Assembly: GCA_017548545.1 (NCBI GenBank) | Contig: JAFYZW010000083.1 | Location: forward strand, 1-64,000 | Source of the DNA: Bacteroidales bacterium | GTDB taxonomy: Bacteria > Bacteroidota > Bacteroidia > Bacteroidales > UBA3663 | Length of the DNA: 64,000 bases | Direction: 5' to 3' | The notes under the pieces: model-generated | What the model was told of the DNA's origin: nothing | Seen by the model: only the letters and a program-made list of their open reading frames with translations | The model's database searches: none | Translations under genes and position numbers: made by a program | Part shown: positions 1 through 6,205 of the stretch, piece by piece | How positions within the stretch are numbered: the first letter of the stretch is position 1 | How the letters are laid out: every line of letters begins with the position of its first letter

Positions 1-126
1 AAAATAGGTCTATATGCCTTCTACGGATGCAGCGGGCTTACAGCCATTGAGATGCCAAACAGCGGAATTTCCATTGACTCTTATGCTTTCCATGGCTGCG
101 ACGGGCTGGCTGCAACAAAAAAATAA
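1..126 (+). CDS. BspA-like leucine-rich repeat protein, C-terminal end
   Basis: Frame 1 is open from the first base to a double stop (TAA TAA) at 124-129. It encodes 41 residues containing two repeats of the form A-F-x-G-C-x-G-L (AFYGCSGLTAIEMP and AFHGCDGL), spaced as in the LRR_5/BspA family of Bacteroidales surface proteins. These proteins are exported and built from many short leucine-rich repeats; many bind host or matrix proteins. The start and most of the gene lie outside the window, so length, signal peptide and sorting signal cannot be judged. The last residues (AATKK) do not carry the C-terminal tag seen on other secreted proteins in this window. A strong terminator follows at 145-185. 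Confidence 0.8.
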   Translation, partial: KIGLYAFYGCSGLTAIEMPNSGISIDSYAFHGCDGLAATKK

Positions 127-144
127 TAACATGAAGTTTAACAA

Positions 145-185
145 CCGAAGGCGCGGCATCGTATGGTGTCGCGCCTTCGGTTTTT
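145..185 (+). terminator. Rho-independent terminator after LRR gene
   Basis: CCGAAGGCGCG at 145-155 pairs perfectly with CGCGCCTTCGG at 170-180. A run of five T follows at 181-185. It lies 19 bases after the LRR stop. Confidence 0.85.
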
Positions 186-292
186 ATATCATCGGAATAA
201 ACGGAAAGATACAGCCTCTCCAATCTCATTTCTTCGCATACATGAGCACTTCCTCTATCATGTCCTTAACCCGTGCAAGTAATTAAAATCTG

Positions 293-344
293 TTTTTAGA
301 AATTCTGTGATTTTGTAAAATGATATTTTAATGGCGCAATGATA
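293..344. repeat. Direct repeat, distal copy flanking the ATPase gene
   Basis: About 50 bp that recur at 2098-2148 in the same orientation with about three mismatches (shared cores AATTCTGTGATTTTGTAAAA and TTTAATGGCGCAA). The other copy holds the -7 box of the minus-strand ATPase gene. In this copy the box reads TATCATTG on the minus strand, so the promoter looks damaged. Confidence 0.85.
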
Positions 345-389
345 ATCTTGAAGAATTCATTCCCTCGCTCTTATCTTCTTCCCTCTTTT

Positions 390-2087
390 TTATCTGTGCC
401 GTCCGTGAGACCCGTCTTTTCCCAAGTCCAGAGAATCGTTTCGCTCATGTGACAAGGGTTCTGAAGACTTTAAGGAATCATCCTTGACATCATCCTTTTC
501 AAGATTGGAATCCTCAAGAAGAGCCATGCCCACTTTATTATCGAGAAGGATCTTCCTGCAGCCTTCCAGATCATGTTCGCTAATGGCGACATATCTTGCA
601 GGATTGCCGTCGGGACCAATGTGCGTCGCACTCTCCAGAACGGGGATTTTCAACACCTTTGCCACCAGCTCCGCATCTGCTTGATACGTCTCATAACTGC
701 CGCTGACGTGGAAGAGGGGAACAAGGTTTGGCATTGCCTTCTTGAAGTCCATGTACTGCCGCAACAAAGGAATTAGTTCTATTTTTCTCGCCTTTTGGAG
801 ATCATTCAGCAAATTCCATTTCCAAAAAGGAATGACTTCAATTTCACCAAACTCATCTGTTATTATCTCATTGTCATCATTCGTTACAATCAGGCGTTTG
901 CACCCCTGCTTATAGTTCGCGAATTTTGTCAAGGCATCCTTCTCCCTGTTGAAGGTGTCTATACTGCCATGAATGGAGTATGAAACCTGTATGGCAAGAT
1001 TGTCATCCGGCACATAGAAGTCAACTTCTATATTGTCCCTATAGAAATACAATTGGTCTTCGCGCCCGTATTTCCTAAACAATGATAGGGCAACGGCGTT
1101 CTCCAGCAAGGCTCCCTTCCTGTCATCAATCTGAAGATTGAGGAAGCCGTTGTCGATGAAATAATATTTGCATGATGTCTCTTTTTCACTGAAACGGGAA
1201 GAGTAGTTTCTAAGTCTCAGGATCAACCAGGCATCTTCACAACCTTCCACATATTTGGTTATGGTCGGAAGTGTAACTTTTCCTCCAATAGAGGAAAGAA
1301 TATGCATGAAATTGGTATAGGTCTGGGGTTGATTGACACTTTCAGCCATCTTCTTTAACAGAATACGAAGATGTATTTCATTGGGTGATGAAATGCCCAA
1401 GCGTCCCTTTATATCGCCGAGATATATTTTGCCGAAGGTATCACGCAGATAGTCACGTTTGCGAGGTTTATCAGATGAAATGTCAGCAATCTCCGGCATT
1501 CCTCCCCATTCAAGGTATTCATTCCATTTTTGCATAAGGTCTGCCTTGTATTCCATTCCGTATGAAGCCGTATGGTCATATTCTATGCCGTTAGCCTTCA
1601 AATACTCGTAAAGGGAATAAGGATAGACCTCCTTTACGGAATATCGTCCTCCAAGTCGCGCCTGAATATCTTTGGACAGCATTTGCTGATTGCTTCCTGT
1701 AATCCAAATGAAATATTTCATATCTGCCATGCGTCTTGCAAAACGTTCCCATCCAGCCACATTCTGAATCTCATCAAGGAACAGCTTGGGACGCTTTCCG
1801 TACATTTCAGCATGACATTCAAGAATCTTTTCAAAATCTTCAATGGAAAATCCCATCAAACGATCTTCCTCGAAATTGAGATATAGCATTTCATCCCATC
1901 CATGGCCACGTTTCATGAGGTCTTGCATCTTCTGATAGAGCATGAATGACTTGCCGGCTCGCCTTGCGCCGACTAGTACGATTCTCTCATAATCATCAGA
2001 AGGAATATCGCGGGAAAGGACTGCATATTGCTCAACTGCCCTTTGATTTCCAACCAACACCTTTCGTAATGTTTCCTTGTCTATCAT
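390..2087 (-). CDS. AAA ATPase (AAA_14/DUF4143) with MutS-I-like C-terminal extension
   Basis: 565 aa. Walker A is GARRAGKS at residues 40-47 and Walker B is KLFLDEIQ near 101-108, followed by the sensor-like ITGSNQQML and a DUF4143 nuclease-like region (VDFYVPDD, AIQVSYS). This is the archaeal-type ATPase plus DUF4143 layout common in multicopy in Bacteroidales; its cellular role is not established. Unusually, about residues 445-515 (LFHVSGSYETYQADAE, YVAISEHDLEGCRKIL, VGMALLED) resemble the N-terminal mismatch-recognition domain of MutS (F-Y-E-x-Y, then a P/S-H-x-L turn). A charged, low-complexity tail ends the protein. The start ATG lies about 50 bases below a TATCTTTG box. ~50-bp direct repeats bracket the gene. 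ATPase call sure; MutS-I resemblance is by eye. Confidence 0.88.
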   Translation of the reverse strand: MIDKETLRKVLVGNQRAVEQYAVLSRDIPSDDYERIVLVGARRAGKSFMLYQKMQDLMKRGHGWDEMLYLNFEEDRLMGFSIEDFEKILECHAEMYGKRPKLFLDEIQNVAGWERFARRMADMKYFIWITGSNQQMLSKDIQARLGGRYSVKEVYPYSLYEYLKANGIEYDHTASYGMEYKADLMQKWNEYLEWGGMPEIADISSDKPRKRDYLRDTFGKIYLGDIKGRLGISSPNEIHLRILLKKMAESVNQPQTYTNFMHILSSIGGKVTLPTITKYVEGCEDAWLILRLRNYSSRFSEKETSCKYYFIDNGFLNLQIDDRKGALLENAVALSLFRKYGREDQLYFYRDNIEVDFYVPDDNLAIQVSYSIHGSIDTFNREKDALTKFANYKQGCKRLIVTNDDNEIITDEFGEIEVIPFWKWNLLNDLQKARKIELIPLLRQYMDFKKAMPNLVPLFHVSGSYETYQADAELVAKVLKIPVLESATHIGPDGNPARYVAISEHDLEGCRKILLDNKVGMALLEDSNLEKDDVKDDSLKSSEPLSHERNDSLDLGKDGSHGRHR

Positions 2088-2097
2088 TAAAAAGAGA

Positions 2098-2148
2098 TTT
2101 TAGAAATTCTGTGATTTTGTAAAATATTATTTTAATGGCGCAAAGATA
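2098..2148. repeat. Direct repeat, promoter-side copy flanking the ATPase gene
   Basis: Second copy of the repeat at 293-344. It contains an intact minus-strand -7 box at 2141-2148, so here the repeat is the ATPase promoter and leader. Confidence 0.85.
2141..2148 (-). promoter_or_regulatory. -7 box for ATPase gene
   Basis: The minus strand reads TATCTTTG, the Bacteroidales -7 consensus TAnnTTTG, about 54 bases upstream of the ATG at 2087. Confidence 0.6.
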
Positions 2149-2270
2149 CGAAGTTTTTTATATATAACCAAGAAAAAATCGTTTTTTTTGCAGTTTTATC
2201 TGTATCAAGTGCGATTTGACACCGATTACCTTTCTTTTCCATCCACTGCCTGGCTTTTTTCGTTCAATAT

Positions 2271-2302
2271 TTTGCATATTTCGAAAATTCGTCTTATCTT
2301 TG
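2271..2302 (+). promoter_or_regulatory. Promoter for the 55-aa ORF / SLOG pair
   Basis: TTTG at 2271-2274 and TATCTTTG at 2295-2302 with a 20-base spacer match the Bacteroidales sigma-ABfr consensus. The first ATG is 29 bases downstream. Confidence 0.75.
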
Positions 2303-2330
2303 CAGCCAGAGAACAAACTTTTTAGAGAAC

Positions 2331-2498
2331 ATGATGGCAAAGCCCATGAAGTATACCCGGAAATTAACGCCAAAGATGGAGGATCCGACGCTTATGACCA
2401 AGGAAGAATGCAGAAATAATGTTTTTGGACGTAAGTGGAAGCCGATCTACGACATTGAATGGCTGCTTCACGAAGCGGGATTGAAGTTCAAAACATGA
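2331..2498 (+). CDS. Small unknown protein, 55 aa, coupled to SLOG gene
   Basis: An open frame of 55 codons begins ATG ATG GCA AAG and ends in TGA at 2496-2498. It contains a charged middle (MTKEECRNN) and the segment YDIEWLLHEAG near the C-terminus. It starts just after a consensus promoter and its stop overlaps the ATG of the next gene in an ATGA junction, which argues for real translation and coupling. No family is recognised. It could be a small partner or regulator of the DUF2493 protein; that is inference from the overlap alone. Confidence 0.55.
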   Translation: MMAKPMKYTRKLTPKMEDPTLMTKEECRNNVFGRKWKPIYDIEWLLHEAGLKFKT

Positions 2499-2884
2499 AC
2501 AAACAAATGAACAACTACCGGGTAATTATTGCGGATTGCAGGGATTTCGACGATTATGCACTGCTCAAGCAGCGGTGCAATTATTACCTACAGGAGAAGA
2601 TGGTGACACATAACGTCATCATCGTGTCCGGCCATGCACCAGGTGCGGATGCCCTGGGAGAGAGGTTCGCGGAGGAACACGGCCTTCCATGCGAGATTCA
2701 TCCTGCCGATTGGGCGAAATATGGACGTTCTGCCGGACCGATACGCAATGCTGAAATGGCATCGTGTTCTGATGCCCTCATTGCCTTCTGGGACGGCCAG
2801 AACCCCGGCACACGCTCGATGATCGAGCTCGCTCGCAAGAAGGGACTGCAGGTGGCCGTCGTGTACTTCACCGATAAAAAATAA
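2495..2884 (+). CDS. DUF2493 / YspA-type SLOG family protein
   Basis: 129 aa from the ATG at 2495. The fold is marked by V-S-G-H-A-P-G-A-D (Rossmann-like nucleotide-binding turn), followed by PIRNAEMASCSDALIAFWDG and GTRSMIELARKKG, all typical of DUF2493 (cpYpsA-related SLOG). SLOG proteins bind nucleotides or nucleotide-derived ligands and are frequent on phages, plasmids and in defence or stress islands. The family glycine GG before A-x-G-A-D is GH here. A longer frame exists from 2459, but the overlapping ATGA with the upstream 55-aa ORF favours 2495. The gene ends inside the first 140-bp repeat. Family call firm; function unknown. Confidence 0.88.
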   Translation: MNKQMNNYRVIIADCRDFDDYALLKQRCNYYLQEKMVTHNVIIVSGHAPGADALGERFAEEHGLPCEIHPADWAKYGRSAGPIRNAEMASCSDALIAFWDGQNPGTRSMIELARKKGLQVAVVYFTDKK

Positions 2885-2958
2885 CGAAAGCACCACCGGT
2901 AAAAGTGATGCTTCCGAGCTTGGGCTGCCCACCCGTAAGGGTGCGTCCTTGGCCAATG
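2876..2958 (-). ncRNA. Predicted small RNA, copy 1
   Basis: On the minus strand the repeat contains TTGACA (2990-2995), 17 bases, TATCTTTG (2965-2972), then about 80 bases ending in a hairpin AAGCATCAC / GTGGTGCTT (one U-G pair) followed by TCGTTATTTTTT. A second hairpin, CACCC-TTAC-GGGTG, lies near the middle. No convincing ORF is inside. A promoter, a short transcript and a terminator in this order define a small-RNA gene; identity unknown. Confidence 0.55.
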
Positions 2959-3015
2959 TCGGTGCAAAGATAGTGAATAAAACCGAATGTGTCAAGAGAT
3001 TGGGCGAACTTTTTG
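2876..3015. repeat. 140-bp direct repeat, left copy flanking MobV gene
   Basis: This 140-bp stretch matches 5017-5156 in the same orientation, with about 10 differences and no gaps by eye (~93%). It begins in the A-run that ends the SLOG gene and ends after GGGCGAACTTTTTG. The two copies are separated by 2.0 kb containing only the relaxase and its leader. Recombination between them would release a 2141-bp circle. Confidence 0.9.
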
Positions 3016-3103
3016 ATTATATTGTTCAAAAAAAGGCACTCGGCCCCCATGAATTGCTACATGAGAGTTCCATGTTCGATCGATTGAAATTGAGAGAGGG
3101 ATG

Positions 3104-4543
3104 TTATCGTCTCCGCCCTCTGCCAAGACTGGGCTTCATCATTGATGTGGCCTGTCTGATGCAGCGCATCCACCATTGATCATCATCTTCGTCTCGCTTT
3201 CGCCCCCATCCCGTCATGTTTCCGCCACCACCTCCACCATGGGATTCCGCATATGTCGTGGCTTCGTTCACGAAGTTGATGGCAAGCAGCAATGCGGTGC
3301 CAATGACATCGTTGGCCTTGTCGGCCAGGTCGTAGTAACCCGAATCATGAAGGGTCTCCCTCTGGTCTCGATCAAGCGTGTCAAGGACAGGCTTGAACGT
3401 TTCGGTTAGTTGTTTGTAAAACGCTTTATGGATACCAGCATGCACAAGCGTGGCTTCTTTCCTCATGTCTCCTTCGCAATCTTTCGACCATTCCTGATGT
3501 AGTTTTTTTAAATCATTTATGCCATTTTCGAGGTCTTTTTCTACTTGCTGCTTCCTCGCGATCTTCTTTCCTATTTCCTCTAACTTATTCTCATTATGCA
3601 CCAATTCATCTGATCTTTTGTTGCAAATTCGTTCAAGCTCTTCTATACGCTGCAGCGTCTCCTTTTCAAGTTCGGTCGCTGTCTTGTGTCTGACTCGATT
3701 CTTTTCCTCCTCGGTAAGGGTGTTCCTGGCTCTTCCACGAGCAAGACCGTAGCAACATCCGACTTCCTTGTAGAAGGCCGTGTGGAAGTTCCTCAGCCAC
3801 AGGCTCCTCTCCTTTCTGTCTTCGCCTACCAGACCTGAGAAGGATACGACCTGTTTGGTCTTTCGCTCGACTTCCTCGACCTTGGTGAAAGCTTTCCTTT
3901 TTTCTTTTGAAAGGTTCCTGTATTCTGCGGATGTGATACGTGAGCCGTCTGAATTGGCATAGATGCACGTAGCCCTGCCGCGCTCCTGTCGCATGGCCAC
4001 GGGAATCACGTTGACATGGGCATGTGGCGTTGTCTCGTCAAGATGCACCTCTACACCGATGACGTTTTCCTTACCGAACTTCCTGCAGGCGAACTTATAG
4101 ACATCGACGGCCCATTTCTCAATCCCCTGCATTCGCTTGATGTGGCTGTTGTCATCGCTGAGGTCAAATGAAACCTTCTGGTTCCCGAAAGCCAGCTTGT
4201 TCATGACGTCGTGATCTCCGCTGATCACCCAGTCTATGTAGCTGATGGGTTGGTTCGCGGCTTTCGGGTCGTATGCCTTGAAGCCGAGATCCTTCAGCCT
4301 GGCCATGTACTTTCCAAGGAGCTGCTTTGAGTTTGTGGAAGAGAGGGGCTTGATACCGTCTTCAGTAACGACGAAGTTCAATGATTTTCTTGAGAAGTCG
4401 TAATGATGTCCGTCTTCCTTGTTCTTGGCCGAATACCGGTCCTTGTCCCATCCGTCTCGGGTGTTCTCGTATGCCTGTCCATAATCAAATGTCTTCTGGG
4501 CCGTCCCGTGGATAGCCGAACGGGGGGTGTTGTCTCTTTTCAT
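3104..4543 (-). CDS. MobV-family (Mob/Pre) relaxase
   Basis: 479 aa from the ATG at 4543, which has AAGGA five bases upstream; a GTG 30 bases earlier is possible. Early residues SLNFVVTEDG and the catalytic H-x-D-E-x-T-P-H-x-H motif (HLDETTPHAHVNVIP, about residues 167-181) identify a MOBV relaxase, which nicks oriT and starts conjugative mobilisation. Residues about 280-370 form a charged coiled coil, as usual in this family. The tail is glycine-rich (GGGGGG) and ends in basic residues. There is no replication, coupling or partner mobilisation gene, so this is probably the remnant or core of a mobilisable element bracketed by the 140-bp repeats. The catalytic residues look intact. Confidence 0.93.
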   Translation of the reverse strand: MKRDNTPRSAIHGTAQKTFDYGQAYENTRDGWDKDRYSAKNKEDGHHYDFSRKSLNFVVTEDGIKPLSSTNSKQLLGKYMARLKDLGFKAYDPKAANQPISYIDWVISGDHDVMNKLAFGNQKVSFDLSDDNSHIKRMQGIEKWAVDVYKFACRKFGKENVIGVEVHLDETTPHAHVNVIPVAMRQERGRATCIYANSDGSRITSAEYRNLSKEKRKAFTKVEEVERKTKQVVSFSGLVGEDRKERSLWLRNFHTAFYKEVGCCYGLARGRARNTLTEEEKNRVRHKTATELEKETLQRIEELERICNKRSDELVHNENKLEEIGKKIARKQQVEKDLENGINDLKKLHQEWSKDCEGDMRKEATLVHAGIHKAFYKQLTETFKPVLDTLDRDQRETLHDSGYYDLADKANDVIGTALLLAINFVNEATTYAESHGGGGGGNMTGWGRKRDEDDDQWWMRCIRQATSMMKPSLGRGRRR

Positions 4544-4612
4544 GAATCCTTGTATTATTGAATCATTTGGCACGGGTTAGTGCCGTTTCTTGACGGTGTA
4601 GGAAAGGAGGGT

Positions 4613-4736
4613 CAAGGGAGAAGTACGCTCCCTTGTCGGGTTGCATAGGGCAGAAGCCCTTGCCCTCTATGGGAGGTAATCTCGTCAGAGCATAGCTGTG
4701 TTTTCTTGTGGTTGCGCCACAAAAAACCAAACTATG
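4613..4736. other. Candidate oriT: dyads in the relaxase leader
   Basis: Between the relaxase and its promoter lie CAAGGGAG (4613-4620) / CTCCCTTG (4628-4635), a perfect 8-bp stem. A longer interrupted dyad also occurs: CATAG (4691-4695) with CTATG (4732-4736), enclosing TTGTGG (4706-4711) with CCACAA (4717-4722). MOBV origins of transfer usually sit immediately upstream of the mob gene and contain such dyads. The nic site cannot be assigned from sequence alone. Confidence 0.4.
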
Positions 4737-4777
4737 TTTTTATTTTTTGCGGCTTCATCCTCAAAAAATATCCTCCA

Positions 4778-4808
4778 CAAAGGTATTGTGTTTCTATTAA
4801 TGTTCAAA
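4778..4808 (-). promoter_or_regulatory. Promoter for the MobV gene
   Basis: On the minus strand TTTG (4805-4808), 19 bases, then TACCTTTG (4778-4785). Initiation near 4771 would give a leader of about 230 nt that includes the oriT-like dyads. Confidence 0.6.
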
Positions 4809-4891
4809 GCATCTAGTTACTTTCTTTGATATCATCCATAATTTTATTAAGGCTATAGTCGTTTTGTAAAACGCATTTGACAACATAACGA

Positions 4892-5016
4892 TTGAAAGTA
4901 GCCGGTATCGAGGTCAGCACCGATTGGGGGTTAGGTCAGCGGATCCTGAATGATTATCTTGACAAGAAGAACGACAATACGGATTATCTTACACTTGTCT
5001 TTTCAAAAAAGGGGAG
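4892..5016 (+). pseudogene. Possible coding remnant before the right 140-bp repeat
   Basis: A frame with protein-like composition (TDWGLGQRILNDYLDKK, DYLTLVFSKKG) runs into the repeat, where it continues only by chance to a stop at 5206. No start codon other than TTG and no upstream gene exists. It may be the 3' end of a gene cut by insertion of the repeat unit. Not recognised; weak. Confidence 0.25.
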
Positions 5017-5099
5017 AAAAAATAACGAAAGCACCACCGGTAAAAGTGATGCTTCCGAGCTTGGCCTGCCCACCTCGAAGGGTGCGGCCGTGGCTAAGG
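5017..5099 (-). ncRNA. Predicted small RNA, copy 2
   Basis: Same arrangement as copy 1: TTGACA on the minus strand at 5131-5136, TATCTTTG at 5106-5113, and the terminator hairpin with T-run ending at 5017. The middle hairpin changes to CACC-CTTCGA-GGTG, so it keeps pairing while its sequence varies. Confidence 0.55.
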
Positions 5100-5156
5100 T
5101 CAGTGCAAAGATAGTGAATAAATCCGAATGTGTCAAGAGATTGGGCGAACTTTTTG
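5017..5156. repeat. 140-bp direct repeat, right copy flanking MobV gene
   Basis: Right partner of 2876-3015. Most differences fall in the central hairpin region and the bases next to the transcription start; the promoter boxes and the terminator are identical. Confidence 0.9.
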
Positions 5157-5468
5157 CAAAAACCGCTTCATTTTTTTATGCTTTGTTTCTGTTTTGTCCT
5201 TTATAGTCAGCAAAACAGACAGTGATGACATCAATGATCAACCTTGCGCCATGGTTGCCATGATCATTGCCTGGTGCAATTCATGGTCCAATCATAGTCC
5301 AATAAACGACGGTTTTACGGACATCAGAGGATCATGCAGTCATTCCTCCCTTTTCTCCCCTTTATTCGTTTCAAATACCCGTCTGTAAAACAAAGTGCAA
5401 CAAATAGGGCGAAAGAACCATTATCAGACGCTATTTCGCACGTCAAAACCAACTTTTCTTCGCAAATA
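5157..5468. other. Non-coding stretch, nothing recognised
   Basis: About 310 bases of mixed composition without a plausible gene, repeat or hairpin. The short open frames here overlap one another and lack start context. Confidence 0.5.
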
Positions 5469-5500
5469 TTTGTTTTATTATATAATAATATGTATATTTG
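5469..5500 (+). promoter_or_regulatory. Promoter for structured leader and 69-aa ORF
   Basis: TTTG at 5469-5472, a 20-base spacer and TATATTTG at 5493-5500. Transcription would begin near 5507, four bases before the closing stem of the leader. Confidence 0.75.
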
Positions 5501-5506
5501 CACCGC

Positions 5507-5646
5507 GAAACTATCAGCAGCCGCGAGCCATCACGGCTGAAAAAAACCTATTCGTCCTCAGCAGGTGGTGAGCCGGGAAACCGTCACATGGATCTGATAG
5601 TCCAAGCAACACCTTAGCTGGGGACATTTTGCTAAAACTATCAACT
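5507..5646 (+). ncRNA. Structured 5' leader (candidate cis-regulatory RNA)
   Basis: CTATCAG (5511-5517) pairs with CTGATAG (5594-5600) and encloses two hairpins. These are CAGCCG (5518-5523) / CGGCTG (5534-5539), and a GTGA-GC-CGG stem closed by a GAAA tetraloop on CCG-TCAC (5568-5587). A further hairpin TTAGC (5614-5618) / GCTAA (5631-5635) sits just before the ATG at 5647. A closed multi-helix domain with a GNRA loop followed by a hairpin near the start codon is the layout of a cis-acting RNA switch. It does not match a riboswitch class I can name. Confidence 0.45.
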
Positions 5647-5856
5647 ATGTTACAAATCACCAACGACGTCCTGGCTAAGTACAAGCCACGTCACCTTCGA
5701 CTGAGCCTTTGGCTCGTTTACAATCGACTAACAAATTATATCCTCCTGGACAACGGCGAGAACGACGTATGCGCTAACGAGGACAACCTTCCGGAAGCGA
5801 TGGAGATCCTGCGCGAGATCATAGACGCTCTCGACGAGGATGAGCATGATCATTGA
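5647..5856 (+). CDS. Unknown small acidic protein, 69 aa
   Basis: The ATG at 5647 gives MLQITNDVLAKYKPRHLRLS and an acidic C-terminal half (ENDVCANEDN, EAMEILREIIDALDEDE). Not recognised. The consensus promoter, 140-nt structured leader and clean reading frame support a real gene. The leader suggests control after transcription starts. No partner gene is adjacent. Confidence 0.5.
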   Translation: MLQITNDVLAKYKPRHLRLSLWLVYNRLTNYILLDNGENDVCANEDNLPEAMEILREIIDALDEDEHDH

Positions 5857-6036
5857 TGAAATCAAATGAAAACAGAAACACCAATGTGGGTGTAATACTG
5901 TAAAATGGGCTTCTTTCATTGCCCACAGGACAATATGTTGGACAATTTTAAGGTTGTCCCATAATATTGGTTGGCATAACTTGTTGTTATTCAAATAAAT
6001 TGCGATTCGTTGTACAAATCTCGGTGGGGCAACGTA

Positions 6037-6084
6037 AGAGCGGAGTTAACATTTTGAACGATAAATGTTAATTCCGCTCTTTTT
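6037..6084. terminator. Strong bidirectional terminator
   Basis: AGAGCGGAGTTAACATTT pairs with AAATGTTAATTCCGCTCT apart from one central mismatch, and T4-5 follows on the + strand. It separates the accessory module from the secreted-protein genes. Confidence 0.85.
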
Positions 6085-6126
6085 GTTATAAATTTTCATA
6101 AGCGATTGCAGATTTTTTGAGAATTA

Positions 6127-6158
6127 TTTGGTGTTTTCGTCAAAATTCCCTACCTTTG
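6127..6158 (+). promoter_or_regulatory. Promoter for the 906-aa secreted protein
   Basis: TTTG at 6127-6130, 20 bases, TACCTTTG at 6151-6158; the chosen ATG is at 6206. Confidence 0.75.
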
Positions 6159-6205
6159 CCGTAATTATTTCCTATACTTATTATCATAATTATTTATTAA
6201 CAAAA

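Noticed and set aside
2868-3050. 60-aa minus-strand frame in the left 140-bp repeat
   Set aside because: It starts upstream of the predicted promoter and is not kept in the second repeat copy; an RNA gene explains the conserved parts better.
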